Counted from the first letter of the stretch, positions 1-11,009 are shown. The stretch: 64,000 nt of DNA from Odobenus rosmarus divergens (GCF_000321225.1 NW_004450458.1:2689528-2753527), one strand, 5' to 3'. Translations and numbers: made by a program. The notes: a model not told the origin generated them from the sequence alone.

Positions 1-165
1 TTCCAGAAAGTGGTCGCTTTTCTGTTCAGAGAGTTGCTGCTATTCTTTTCTTCGATCTCCTGTTGAGTTCGTAGGTGTTCAGAATGGTTTGATCCGTATT
101 CAGCTGAATTCCTGAGACCAGACGAAATCCAGGTCTCCTACTCCTCCGCCATCTTGCTCCTATCC
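1..165 (-). mobile_element. L1 5' UTR end (carnivore L1), antisense, continues out of window
   Basis: Read on the minus strand, this begins with GAGCAAGATGGCGGAGGAGT, the typical start of a carnivore L1 5' UTR, and continues with a CpG-containing leader. The element's 5' end faces into the window and its body lies before base 1, so only the promoter end is visible. Preservation of the extreme 5' end suggests it could be full length. The intact CpG sites and low apparent decay suggest it is relatively young; that is inference. Confidence 0.8.
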
Positions 166-390
166 CTATGCCTATTTTTTTTATAAAGGAAATGGGTAGA
201 CTAAATGTCTTATTTGATTGGTTCTCTTATTAGACTTAAGAGAAAAATAAAAGATGTTAAGAGAATACCCAGATAATCTGATAGCTGGACAAAACTCAGC
301 TGTTGATAAAAAATAAAGCTATAGTTTTGAGAGCGATAGTATTAAATTGTTATTAAAAGATAACTAAACCAATCTTAAAAAAAAACAACA

Positions 391-593
391 GGGCTGCTTG
401 GGTGCCTCAGTTGGTTAAGTGTCCCACTCTTGATTTTGGCTCAGGTCATCACCTCAGGGTTGTGAGGTCGAGCTACTGTCAGGCTCCACTCTCAGCAGGG
501 AGTCTGCTTGAGAGTCTCTCTTTCCCTTTTCTTCTGCATCCCTCACCCACGCATGCTTTCTCTCTCTAAAATAAATAAATAAGTTAAAAAAAA
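391..593 (+). mobile_element. CAN-SINE (older SINEC subfamily)
   Basis: A tRNA-Lys-like head (CTTGGGTGCCTCAGTTGGTT) is followed by CTTGATTTTGGCTCAGGTCA, a CT-rich body and an AAATAAATAAATAAG tail. The head and body match the older SINEC type that lacks the CTTCGGCTC motif. No clear target-site duplication could be found, which fits an older insertion. Confidence 0.85.
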
Positions 594-691
594 GATTACA
601 AATAGATGTTTACTAAAAAACTTTCAATCTGACATTGCTTAAAATCTGGATTTTAGCATTTTTTAACTACCCAGAAAATAGAGGTGCTCTG

Positions 692-776
692 TTGTATGTG
701 CATATGTGTGTGTGTATGTGTGTGTTTATAAGAGAGACAGAGACAGAAAGACACACACAGAGACAGAGAGAGAGAG
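692..776. repeat. Degenerate (TG)n / (GA)n simple repeat
   Basis: Interrupted TG dinucleotides run directly into AGAGACAGAGA-rich sequence. It is too broken to behave as a highly unstable microsatellite. The stretch from about 780 to 1375 around it shows no gene or recognised repeat. Confidence 0.7.
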
Positions 777-1377
777 TATGGGTACACACTGATGTCTAAC
801 TCTTACCTAACCACTCATCCATTTGCCAGTCTCATATCAAGTTAACTGAATAAGTGAAAGAAATTAAATCGTGCTGCATGTCACCATACATCACCTGAAA
901 TAAACAATTTACAAGTCCGGTGGTCCATTCTCTTTGTATACAGAGATGCTGACTCTGTCTGGTGTGTATTCAGTAGAATTTTATGGCAGATGAATTTCAT
1001 GCTAAATTTTAGTTAAAATTTGGAAGTATTTATTTCCTTTAGACTCTATGTGAGAAATGCTTGGTAATCATGGTCCTGTCACTTGAGTCTTGAATTTCTG
1101 GCTCCTAAGATGGACACACTGATGGGTCAGTGTTTACATGTTTGGGCGTTGTACTCTTTTAGATTATAGCAAAGCTGAAGAAAAAAGTTCTGTTAAAAAA
1201 TAACTTTATCATGATTTGCTGATCTCTAGAAACTTGAAAGAGTGAAAATACTGACTTACAGAAAGTCTTATCCCTCAGTCTTGGATTTTTTATGTATTCC
1301 CATTTTAGTGCATATTCATTACTTTAATATTTTACTGTATTTCAGAGATTAAATTCTTTTAGAATCACTGAATTAAA

Positions 1378-1442
1378 TAACTCCATTTTACCACTGAGGA
1401 AAATGAGAAATCAAGAATTTGCCCAGAATTCAAATCTAGAAT
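1378..1442 (-). mobile_element. MIR fragment (3' part, antisense)
   Basis: The order ATTTTACCACTGAGGAAAAT, then GAAATCAAGAATTTGCCCAG resembles the antisense MIR motif in which 'gaggaaactgag' is followed by 'ttgcccaagg'. It is short and diverged. Confidence 0.5.
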
Positions 1443-1929
1443 TTTGTTCTCATGACTATTGCAGAAGACTACTTTCCAGAGATAAGAAAGGATGATAAAC
1501 CAGAAACATAGGCAAAAATCAATGGTTTATTAACATTAATATTAAAATAAATATTTAAGTAATATTATCTATGTTTCCAGACTTTATAATCACCCAGTGT
1601 ATAATTAATGTAAGCTCAAAATAGGGAACCCCAATAAGAATAAATGACAAATAAACATGTATACAATTTTGCATTACTATGGGGTCAATCTCAGAAACCA
1701 AGAGATACCACATGACCAGTTTCTATTAACCACGTTAATAATTCTAAGCATTCTGTGTCATGGGATATGCAATTGCAACATAGATGCACTGGCAAGCTAG
1801 GTTTCTATAATGCAGTGATTCTTCCACATTTTGTCAATACTGTCTTCAACAGGAGGTATTTTTCACCTTAAAAAGAAATAGATGTAGAATTTACAGAAAG
1901 ATAAAAAAAAAGGATACAAAATATATATG

Positions 1930-2030
1930 ACTCTTAGACCTGGAAGATGCCTTAGAAAGTCCTTCATCCAATTTTTCACTTTGTGAATAAAGAAACTGAG
2001 ACTCAGATTTCATTGGTGATTGAGGCAGGG
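1930..2030 (-). mobile_element. MIR-like fragment, antisense
   Basis: CTTTGTGAATAAAGAAACTG followed by AGACTCAG matches the antisense MIR segment. The rest is diverged, so the limits are approximate. Between 1450 and 1925 nothing else is recognised. Confidence 0.45.
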
Positions 2031-2085
2031 CACCTCAGGTGCTCCGTTTCCCAGGGCATTATTTTTTATCAAAGTAAACAAGGAG

Positions 2086-2295
2086 GGGCACCAGGGTGGC
2101 TCAGTCATTTAAGCGTCTGCCTTCGGCTCAGGTCATGATCCCAGGGTCCTGGGATGGAGTCCTGCATCGGACTCCCTGCTCAGTGGGGAGTCTGCTTCTC
2201 CCTCTGCCCCTCCCCCACCAACTCATGTTCTTTCTCACTTGCTCTGCTCTCTCTCTCAAAATAAATAAATAAGTAAATAATTCTTAAAAAAAAAT
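2086..2295 (+). mobile_element. CAN-SINE with perfect 13-bp target duplication
   Basis: The head GGGCACCAGGGTGGCTCAGT, the body GCGTCTGCCTTCGGCTCAGG and CCCAGGGTCCTGGGATGGAG, and the tail AAATAAATAAATAAGTAAAT are all present. AGTAAACAAGGAG flanks it on both sides (2073-2085 and 2296-2308), so both boundaries are exact. It is sense to the window. Confidence 0.95.
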
Positions 2296-2519
2296 AGTAA
2301 ACAAGGAGATGGGCTATTTCTTTACAGCCAAATCCTCTCCAAACACTGTTCCCCATTGCTCAGCTTCAATAATAAAAAACACAGATCTAGCTATTTAATT
2401 TATATATTTATGACTTAAAATGAATATAATTTCTGAGCTTCATTGAAATGGTGGGCACATCGGCAACAATATTTTCTACCCACTTCACAGTTTTAAAATG
2501 TGTCCTTAGAGAAGCAATA

Positions 2520-2725
2520 GAGGTAGAGTTAAAAGCCTGGGTTCTGGGGTCAGATGTCCTTACAACTATACTTTGGCCCTACAATTACTAATTCATCCTA
2601 AGTAAGTTGGTTGACACCCCCCACCCCATGCTTCATTTTCATTCACCTGAGATTTGGAATAATAACCACCTAGGTTTATAATGAGGATTAAATGCAGTAA
2701 TTCATGTAAAGTGGATCATTGCCTG
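2520..2725 (+). mobile_element. MIR element, near full length
   Basis: In order it has GCCTGGGTTCTGGGGTCAGA, a diverged core, a TTCATTTTCATTCACCTGAG segment and ATGAGGATTAAATGCAGTAA. This is the standard order of a MIR. It directly abuts an LTR on its right. Confidence 0.75.
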
Positions 2726-2726
2726 T

Positions 2727-3405
2727 GTTAGTTTCCTGGGGCTGCCATTTCAAAGTGCCACACAGTAGGCAGCTTAAACAATAGGAATGTGCTGTCTCAT
2801 AGTCCTGGGCTAGAAGTCCAAGGTTAAGGTGTTGGCTGGGTTGATTTCTTCTGACAATTCCATACCTCTCTCCTGACTTCCAGCAGTTTGGGGGCCATCT
2901 TTGGCATTCCTTGGCTTGTAGATGAATCACCCCAATGTCTGCCGTCATGTTGATGTGGCATTCTCCCTGCGTGTGCATGTCTGTCTGTGTCCAGATTCCC
3001 CATTTTCAAATTTATTTGTTTGCTTGTTTATTTATTTAGTTGAGAGAGAGAGAGAGAGAGAGAGAAAGTGTGCACACAAGTGTGGGAAGGGGCAGAGAGA
3101 GAAGGAGAGAAACTCAAGCAGACTCCACGCTGAGTGTGAAGCCCGATGCACGGCTTGATATCACAACCCTGAGATCATGACCTGAGAAAAATCATGAGTT
3201 GGACACGCTTAACTGACCGAGCCACCCAGATGCCCTCAGATTCCGCATTTTTATAAAGTTGCAGTCATATTGGATTAGGACCTACCCTACTGATTTTATA
3301 TGAATGGACTGCAAAGACTCTATTCCCAAATAAGTTCTCATTCATAGGTACTGGCATTTAAGACTTAAATATCGTTTAGGGAAACACTATTTGATCCACA
3401 GCATT
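2727..3405 (-). mobile_element. MLT1-like (MaLR) solitary LTR, antisense, interrupted by a SINE
   Basis: It opens with TGTTAGTTTCCTGGGGCTGC, the antisense of the MLT1-type 3' end (…TTGTTTAAGC…GGCAGCC…). It continues through CTTGGCTTGTAGATGAATCA to TATTCCCAAATAAG near the far side. The SINE at 3007-3236 splits it, and removing the SINE and one duplicate copy gives an LTR-like length of about 430 bp. I am fairly sure of the MaLR/MLT1-type class but not of the exact subfamily. No internal retroviral sequence is seen next to it. Confidence 0.65.
3007..3236 (-). mobile_element. CAN-SINE nested in the MLT1-like LTR
   Basis: An antisense SINE runs from a T-rich tail (TTTATTTATTTAGTTGAGAG) through a GA tract to a GACCGAGCCACCCAGATGCC head. 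The flanking copies CAGATTCCCCATTTT (2992-3006) and CAGATTCCGCATTTT (3237-3251) form a 15-bp target duplication with one mismatch. This dates the SINE after the LTR. The GA tract has given rise to a chance open frame. Confidence 0.92.
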
Positions 3406-3414
3406 GTCCCCATT

Positions 3415-4110
3415 TTCAGTTTACCCCTCAAGATCAGCCAGAGTGATTCTTTCTATAACGTCATAGATGTTACTCCTCTGTTCACAAATGCTCAGTGGTT
3501 TCTTAGTCCAATCAGCATAAAAGCCATCATTCTTCAGTGGTCTTCATATCCCTGAATGCTTAGCTTCTTGCTCTGGACTCCAACCACTCTGATCTTACCT
3601 TCTTTTTCTCCCCTTGCTCACTTTGCTTCATTCTTTTGGCCTCTTTGCTTTTCCTTGGACATAAGGCAAATGTATGCCCCTCATAGTCACTGCACTTGTT
3701 CCTGCTTCTGACACTAGTCTCCCACTTATATACATGACTGATACCCCTTCACTTCATTCATTTATTCCACTGTCTCCTTCCCAGAGAGGCTTTCCCTGAA
3801 TAAAATAGAAGCTCTGAATAAAAAATAGCAACAAAGTAGCCCTTTATCATCCCCACTGCACCCAGTGCCTCATCTGCTACCCTGTTTCCTTTTTCTCAGT
3901 AGCACTTACCCTATATTCAGTTAAAATCATATGTTTTCTTCCCTTGGAAGGTCATCTGAGTTAGAGCAAGGACTTTGTCTTATTGGTTCTGCTCTGTGTC
4001 TCCACATTCCCCTGGTACGGTGTAGGATTTCAGTGAATGGTTGAAATGAATGAATGTGCTTTGACCAGAGCCTTTTATATAATGAGTCCTAAATAAGTAT
4101 TATTTATAAT
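3415..4110 (+). mobile_element. L2 3' region
   Basis: The order follows the L2 3' end: AGCCAGAGTGATTCTTTCTA, ACTCCTCTGTTCACAAATGC, AGGCTTTCCCTGA, AGAGCAAGGACTTTGTCTTA, then the terminal TGAATGGTTGAAATGAATGA. It is an ancient, pan-mammalian LINE and is heavily diverged. No coding potential remains. Confidence 0.8.
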
Positions 4111-4707
4111 TCTTATTCTTAATTAATCTTTCCCCAAATAGCTACTGCTGTGATCAATCTTCTATATGCTGTTTTCCTTCCTTTTTTTTTATTCTGCCCC
4201 GGAAATTTCATGCTCAAAGAGAGAACTACATTCAGAAAAAAGGGTAAGTGTGATGATCAAATCAGGAAACTGACAAAATCTCATGAAATCTTAAAAGGTG
4301 TTAACATTCTGGAAACTTAGACTCACTAAACTAGAAGTTTGGTTGAAAGATGAATGTCAATTTCCCCCATTCTTTTATTTTTTAAGACAAAATTCCCTAT
4401 CTTTCCATGTAGAGCCTTTTTGTTCCTTCCAAATTTCAGGGAAATGTCCAGCATGAGCCCTTATTGTCATTACTTACACACATGAATTATCCCTCCTCAA
4501 ATCTTTTAGAATTTTTAGTCTCTCATAGGGCATTTAAAACTTCTTAGTTGTAAATGAGAGTTATTTACATTTGTGTCTCACTTCCCATGCTAAATTGTGA
4601 GTTTCATGGAGCCCAAGATAATAGGATTTAACCTGTATAGCTAATGACATCTGGCTTGAATGCGTGACTTAAAAATGTCTTTGAATAATGAAAAAGGACC
4701 TAGTTTT

Positions 4708-4885
4708 TTTTAAGGATTTATTTATTTCAGAGAGAGAGCTTGAGCCAGGGTAGGGGAGAGAGGGAGACAAGTAGACTCCCCGCTGTGCAGGGAGCCTGAC
4801 ATGCGGCTTCTACCCAGGACCCTGAGCTCACCACCTGAACAGAATCGGAGAGTGGGATGCTCAACGGAACTGAGCCAGGTGCCCT
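4708..4885 (-). mobile_element. CAN-SINE with 17-bp target duplication
   Basis: This antisense SINE has tail TAAGGATTTATTTATTTCAG and head end CTGAGCCAGGTGCCC. AAAAAGGACCTAGTTTT (4691-4707) and AAAAAAGACCTAGTTTT (4887-4903) differ at one base. The body carries several unusual substitutions and a 5'-region deletion, so it is an older copy. Confidence 0.92.
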
Positions 4886-5029
4886 GAAAAAAGACCTAGT
4901 TTTAAAGCACAAATGACACATTCTGATTTCTTTTAGAGTTGTGAAAAACAACCAGAAAACATTCCCTGGTCCTGTAAGTGGAAGGTATTAAATTAAATAC
5001 ACACCTTTTTTTTTTTTCCCAATTAAATC

Positions 5030-5420
5030 ACTACCATTCCAATCAAAATAATATTTCTTTACTTGCTGGGCTGTTAATAAGGCAATTAATTATCATATAA
5101 TGCATTGTATCTTTGGAGTAAAGGTTTATATGCGTGCAAAGGGGCATTATCCCAGGAGAGTTATGACAGAGGCAATCTGGGCTTGTGGGTGGAGTAGGAG
5201 GATGATGTGATAAGATAGCAGCTGAACAAACTTCGCTAAATTAGGAAATAAGGAGTTACAACTTGCACTGCGGGAAGTTGGTGGAGAGTTCACCTCACTG
5301 ATACTTCTGAAGGCGTGGCCTTAGTTTTTTTTTTTTTAATGACGAAAAAGAGCGGTTGTTTTGCATATCCATTTTGGAGTTGGCAAAAATGAATCCATTT
5401 CAAAAGTAGCTTCAAAGATA
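5030..5420. promoter_or_regulatory. Candidate conserved non-coding element A
   Basis: This repeat-free stretch contains CAATTAATTATCATATAATG (5083-5102), an ATGCGTGCAAAG segment, GTGATAAGATAGCAG (a GATA-type core) and TTTTGCATATCC (octamer-like). There is no open frame with splice signals. Clusters of homeodomain, GATA and POU-like cores are typical of developmental enhancers but also arise by chance in AT-rich DNA, so this is a guess from sequence character only. Confidence 0.3.
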
Positions 5421-5429
5421 AGCATGCAA

Positions 5430-7685
5430 AAAAACAAAATAAAACAACAGGCTGCCTTCAATACTGAATCAATTCAAATCACTTAATTCATTTATGTATT
5501 CCTTCAACAAATATAAATTTAGTTCCCTTATGAGCCAGGCTTTCTTCCCTTTTCTCCCGAAGCTTATGTTTGTGTGCGGGGAAACAGACAATATAAACAA
5601 GTAAATCTATCGTATGGTTGCTAGTAACACTTTTAGTAAGTGTTATGAGGAAAAGAAGGCATAGGGTATGGCCGAGGGTGGATTTGTTATTTCATGGTGG
5701 GGGGGCAGGGGAGCGGTCAGAAGAGATGCACTGATAAGGTGACATTTGAGTAGCATTTTAAAGGAAGGGAGTGAGCTGGTAGGTGTCTGGGGAAGATTAA
5801 TGCAATAGCCATTGCAAAAGCTCATGCAGGAGCATGCTCTGCGTTTGGTAAATTCACCCTTGCTGCTGCCAAATCTCTCTTCTAGATTTTCAGCCAATTT
5901 ATACTACCTAACTACGGTTTAGAAAAAAAAAATTGGTTGGGGTATAAAGAAATTATAATTTATATAGTTTTATTCATTGTAGGTGATGAAAAAATATTTG
6001 GGCAACTAACTTTTGGGAGTAATATATCCCGAATATGAAATAAAACACACGCACACACATATATATAGAGACAACTTCTCCCTCCATCTCTGGCTTGTCT
6101 TATGCTTCAGTATTTTTCTGCCATTAGAGAAAATTAAACTGAAGTTGTGGAATAAGAACCAAGAGATTAGTCACCAGTATGATGGTGGCCACCCTTTTCG
6201 ATGAATAATTTCCTGATAGAGAGCTCACGGCACATCAAAGCAAAGGTAGAGGTGTTGGTTGAATAAATATTTTTAAAAGAACAAGTAATCTTCATACTTG
6301 TAGATACCTGAAGCTCATTTTATCAATAACGATTTAGTGGCTTAGTTGGATTGATGGGTTTAAGTAAACTCTAGCCAGGTCTATGGATCATATTGCAAGG
6401 CTGCTATCTGAAAAGGAAAAAAAAAAAATTATAGTCTGATTTCTTTCCTTCTGATAATTGGACTAAAACTGGCTGTCTTAACTAAGTCCAATTATTTGTC
6501 TTCAGTTCTTTTGGATCAGAAATGAAAATATTAGATAACAGATAATTTCATGTTGTTGGTTTTTTTTTTTTCTTTCCAGAATTCAGGGGAAGAAAGAGGC
6601 TCCTTTTAAATTTGAATATTTGAGTATATGGTGAAATTCTTTGGCCATGGTTTATATATTTTATGCAATCGGACCGTAAAATTAAACATTTTTTTCTTTC
6701 TGTGTCTCTAGAGAGTGGAGTATATGAATGGAAAATACTGCTAGCCACATCATTATGACTGTTTTCCATTTAAACAAATGCATTTGCCACCTGTGGGATT
6801 TATCTCCAAAAGCAGTGGGCGGCTGGAGCAAAGTTTTGGGTTTTTTCCTTACCTTTCTCCTTTCTGTCATCTTTTGAATCTCCACTCCACTCCTGATCCT
6901 CAGATTTGTAGCAGAATGTTTTCACTTTAGAGTTCTCTCTTCCTATTGGTCCCCAGTGATTCCCAGGCACCGGGAAAAGGCAGAAGGGGGGCAGTGGGGT
7001 TGCTCTATGCTTGCGCTCTCTCGGAAACAAATCTAGTTGCTTGCCTCTAGTTGCGTGGGTGCTATTATTAATGTTTGCATACATATGTACAGGCAAAAGC
7101 CTTGGGAATACTGCTAAGATCTGTGACTTTTCTACTTGCATGAAATAACTTGTAACTTCTTTCATTTTTTCTATTCACGAGAGCTTCGAAAAATGTCATA
7201 ACCAGAAGTCAAGTTCTTTGTGGTTTCCTAGTGTGTTTCTTAAGAATTTCGCATAGTGCTATGAAAAAACATATATTTCTGCTAACAGATGCAGGATGTG
7301 AAACTTGGGAGTTCTTAAAATTAGAGACATTCACAATAGCAAAACTTACTATATCGTGTGTACACACCCACATATAGAGATACGTTAGATTTCCTAAATT
7401 GCATAATTTCTACCTAAATTAAGCACAGGTAATTTTGTTTAGAAGTATGGCTTTCTGGTAATGCAACATAGTTTATTACCGTTCTCTAAATTGATTCAAA
7501 TTTACTTAAGTGCTTCTTCTATACCCCTAATGGTTATGTTAAAGAAAGAAACAACAAAGGCATCATCATCTTAGTTACCTAATTTATTTGTAGGTAATCT
7601 ATTAGTTTTTTGCTGTTTTATTTCAAAGCAACACACAAAATGAAGAAATGTGCCAGATTGCTGATATATATATATCAAATTGCTG

Positions 7686-7716
<31 letters not shown>

Positions 7717-8140
7717 GCACAGAAATAAAAATGTCTCAATGAAAATCAAAAACATTATCAAATATGTAGTCTATGCTTCCCAAACTTCTGATATTATCTC
7801 AGGTTTTAGTATTTTAGGCCAAGGTCATAGGTTAGATTCTTATGTGAGCCAAGTATGTCTTTGTCCAAAAAAGCGCAAACTATAGATGCGTCAAGGAAGA
7901 GCATCCATTTTTACATTTGGAGAACCAAACCAACTCCTGCTTTGTCTTTTCCATTCTGTGAACAGGAGTTGCCATCTTTTACTAGACCCAAATCTTTGAA
8001 ATGTTGACATTTTTTATTTACACTGGGATATAGGATATTGGGGAACTACAGACACAAGATTATAGATTTGCTTTCACTGATTCTAAGGGGAGGCATTGCT
8101 TTCTAAGACAAAATAAAGCACTTTTGGGTAAGACACCCAT
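5430..8140. other. Unassigned non-coding DNA
   Basis: No splice-framed exon or recognised interspersed repeat was found here. The local low-complexity tracts are a T-rich run at about 6560-6571 and the TA microsatellite listed separately. The longest open frame (minus strand 6800-7165, 121 codons) has no recognised motif, no credible splice sites and an ordinary composition, and is best read as chance. Confidence 0.5.
7664..7712. repeat. (TA)n microsatellite with duplicated leader
   Basis: Two adjacent copies of ATTGCTGATATATATATA are present. The second has expanded into an uninterrupted TA run of about 14 units (7685-7712). The duplication of the leader suggests slippage across the whole unit. 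Confidence 0.85.
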
Positions 8141-8162
8141 TTTACTGAGACCCAGTTTTTTA

Positions 8163-8365
8163 TTTTTATTTTTTTTAAGATTTTATTTATTTATTTGAGA
8201 GAAAGAATGAGAGAGAGAGAGAGAGCACATGAGAGGGGTGAGAGTCAGAGGGAGAAGCAGACTCCCTGCCGAGCAGGGAGCCCGATGCGGGACTCGATCC
8301 CGGGACTCCAGGATCATGACCTGAGCCGAAGGCAGTCGCTTAACCAACTGAGCCACCCAGGCGCC
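8163..8365 (-). mobile_element. Young CAN-SINE with perfect 18-bp target duplication
   Basis: An antisense copy with the head GGGCGCCTGGGTGGCTCAGT (read on minus), then GCGACTGCCTTCGGCTCAGG, CCTGGAGTCCCGGGATCGAG and GCATCGGGCTCCCTGCTCGG. The duplication CTGAGACCCAGTTTTTTA is identical at 8145-8162 and 8366-8383. Intact CpGs and a perfect duplication indicate a recent insertion. It belongs to the same variant group as the copies at 18000, 54289 and 63556. Confidence 0.96.
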
Positions 8366-8559
8366 CTGAGACCCAGTTTTTTAAATGACACATGCTCTCC
8401 CAAAGAAATGGTGAATAAAATCACCATCATCGAGGTACAACTTATTTGGAGTTCTAAGCTTTAAATACTCAGGAGACGGAGTGGATCATCCAGTATGACC
8501 TAATTTCCTGACCCTGGCTCCCTCTTGCTGACTTTCCACACTTGTAAATAGAGTGCAAA

Positions 8560-8840
8560 TTATGGTGAGGAAAGAAAAGAAATCCACCCAAGAGCTGGTC
8601 TGTTAAAAATGTATCTATGCAGTAAATCTATGTACCACTGTGTAATTATAATAACATAAACAGATCCACTATAAGGACATTCACATCAGACCTAATTTCA
8701 TGCTGAACTATTATAATGCAATTAACAGCCTCATAGTCCTGTTTTAATTAAGCTCCGTTGTGAAATATGCAGCATTTGAACCTGTTCCGGCCTGTTTAGT
8801 CTACCATTGAATTACCGCCCTTAACTTGTTTTTCTGCTGA
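8560..8840. promoter_or_regulatory. Candidate conserved non-coding element B
   Basis: This repeat-free stretch has a perfect TTAATTAA (8744-8751), GCAATTAAC, ATGCAGCATTTGAACC and CTGTTCCGGCCTG, ending in GAATTACCGCCC. There is no coding frame. The mixture of homeodomain-like cores with retained CpGs in unique AT-rich sequence is what suggests constraint. Only alignment can decide. Confidence 0.35.
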
Positions 8841-9339
8841 ACGATGAACTTTCATTTAAGGATTACTGTTTGCGGGTCTAGCATTTTGTGGGTTCTTCTC
8901 AGCTTTTGTGCCTCCAGGTTGATCTCCTCAGGTGTGTCCCCTATGTGTAGTCTCTCGACTCACTTGTTTCCATAGGTCTATTAACTTGCTCTGGGCTCTC
9001 CTGGAAACGAAGGGACAGAGTTGATGGGTTTAACGAAAGACATTTCAGATGGCAGGAGAGTTTACTTGTGGAGCTACCTTCAGATTCCAAAGGGCACGGT
9101 AGCTGTCTCCTGGCCTATCGTTTCGCAGAAATACTGAGTGAACTCCAATTTTCCATGGATATTATCCCGACTGCCAAATAGTTTAACCATTCCTCACTAG
9201 GAAATGAAAACAAAGGCATCTAGAGAAAATGCAGTTTATAGAAAAATCATATCCTGCTTCCTTCCTTTTATCCCTCACCGACCCTAGGCAAGAATGTCTA
9301 AGGTTGTCTGGTATTTGCCTTAACAAATCTTTCCCTTCC

Positions 9340-9560
9340 TCTATTTGAATTGTCTTTGTGGCCTGAAATAAAATTAAATGAGAAGTATTACACGAGAACA
9401 GTTATCAATGATCACAGGTCAGTTTGCCAAGAAGCTTGTTACTCAACAGCTAGCTTTAAAGAAATAGAGCTAAAAGTCAAGAGAGCTCAGTTGCCGAGAA
9501 TCACGTTCACCCACATAGATTATTCAGACGTGAGCCAAAGGACCTAAGAAAAATCGAATG
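9340..9560. promoter_or_regulatory. Candidate conserved non-coding element C
   Basis: Unique sequence containing AAATTAAATGAG, ATCAATGATCACAGGTCAG, CAACAGCTAGC, TTGCCGAGAATCACG and CAGACGTGAGCC. It contains a 65-codon open frame on the + strand, but I see no acceptor and donor pair bounding it, so I treat it as non-coding. Confidence is low. Confidence 0.25.
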
Positions 9561-10062
9561 GTGATTTCCTCATCACTTCTCACCTCTGTGTCCACCCTCT
9601 GATCTGCCTTTCTTCAGATTTAGTTCCTGTTATAAAAATCCATGTTCTTTTTTTTTTTTTTTTTTACCTTGCCCTACTTTCTTAACCCTAGGGAGGATTT
9701 TAAGAAGGTTTCAAAGCTAAGCATCCCCAATTGCTTCAGGCTGTCTTCGGTTGTAAGTCAGAATATAAAGCAATTACCCGTAGGGTAGGATGTGTTCATG
9801 GCCAATGGGAGAATGTTCAATATATCAGCAGGTAACCGAAAATATTCTCTTCTGCGTGAACATCTGGTTCAGATTCTTAACCATTTCTAGTGAGGTTTTA
9901 TGGGTCTCTCTCCCTCACTTCTGCTCTGCCTTCTTTTCTATGAGGAGGTGTGTACCCATACAGCAAAATAATAGGGTTTCACTTGATCCACATGCTTTGT
10001 TGTTGATAAGTATTCGATTATCCTAACTGTTAGCTAGAAATCCTGAAAACGACACCAACTGC

Positions 10063-10087
10063 TTTTTTTTTTTTTTTTTTTTTTTTT
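10063..10087. repeat. Poly-T tract (25 T)
   Basis: A pure T run. I looked for an antisense retrocopy behind it but found no target duplication and no recognised repeat in the following 300 bp. Another T run of about 17 lies near 9649-9665. The sequence between them and onward to 10440 is unassigned. Confidence 0.8.
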
Positions 10088-10454
10088 ACAACTTTATGGT
10101 CCAAAAGAGGGGGAGAAAAACACACTCTGGTATTTTTTCCAGTTCATCTTCAATTCAAAGAACCTTGAGAAACTTCCATGGCCTTAATGCGGGCAAAAAT
10201 TTGGACACTGCCTCTAATCCTATTTTTCACGTCGTACTCCACAACACCCCTTCTGAGTCAAGAAGGGTGTTTACAAAGTTCCCACTCTTACCAAGGATAG
10301 AAAAAAAATCTTCCCTCAGCTTCTTCCATATAAGCACTTAACTGAAGGGAAAATTCAGCATCCAGAGTCATGTTCAGACACATCCCCATTCTGCAGCCAT
10401 ATACTAACACACAAAGATAATAGTGTCCTATGTGATCAAACATTTTACCCATGG

Positions 10455-10625
10455 TGAAATCAGAAGTGCCTGGGCTTTAGAGTCAGACCAACCTGGGTTC
10501 AAATATCAGAGCTGCCTGATTATTGTTGGGGTCTCAGGGGGCTACTCTGTTATACACCTCTTTTCCCCATCTGAGCTATTTGAGAAAATTAAGGAAATAC
10601 AGGACATTTTATTGCCTTTGGTATA
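10455..10625 (+). mobile_element. MIR element
   Basis: It includes GTGCCTGGGCTTTAGAGTCA, GACCAACCTGGGTTCAAATA and AGAGCTGCCTGATTATTG, the well-known 5' half and core order of MIR. The two overlapping open frames here (from 10423 and 10523) are therefore repeat-derived. Confidence 0.85.
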
Positions 10626-11009
10626 TAAAGGCAATAAAAATGTCAGCCTCATTACTGATAAAGCTTTTTGGAAGATATGGCTCTAGATCAGCTGCCAAGT
10701 TGGCTTGTTAATTCATCACCCCAAAGGAAGGAGAGTCAACACAGACAGAGCTGGAATGCAAGGTCATGCTCAGAAGAGGCTGCTCTTGTTAACACTAGAT
10801 TATGGACAGGCAGAGAATATGGGTGCTTCCTAGAGGCAGCTTGGATGTAACAGAACGAGAGGGCAAGGCAAGGGGGCTGCTCTGGTTTCTTGTTCCGAAT
10901 TCACCAGTGAGGGCAACAAGTAAAGTTGTGGAAAGGAGCCAGGAGTATTGGGCTCTCTGAGGCTCTCTTATTCTGAAGGAATAAGAATGATCTCTTAGTA
11001 ATTATCATC

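Noticed and set aside
2073..2308. Spaced direct repeats as CRISPR-like or attachment-site structures
   Set aside because: All such repeat pairs here are target-site duplications flanking SINE or L1 insertions in a mammalian genome.
6800..7165. Minus-strand 121-codon open frame
   Set aside because: No splice borders, motif or compositional sign of selection; expected by chance in a window this size.
10063..10440. Antisense processed pseudogene behind the 25-T tract
   Set aside because: No target duplication for the flank ACACCAACTGC was found downstream, and no recognisable gene sequence follows.
10423..10711. Two overlapping open frames of 87 and 62 codons
   Set aside because: They lie over a MIR core (10455-10625).
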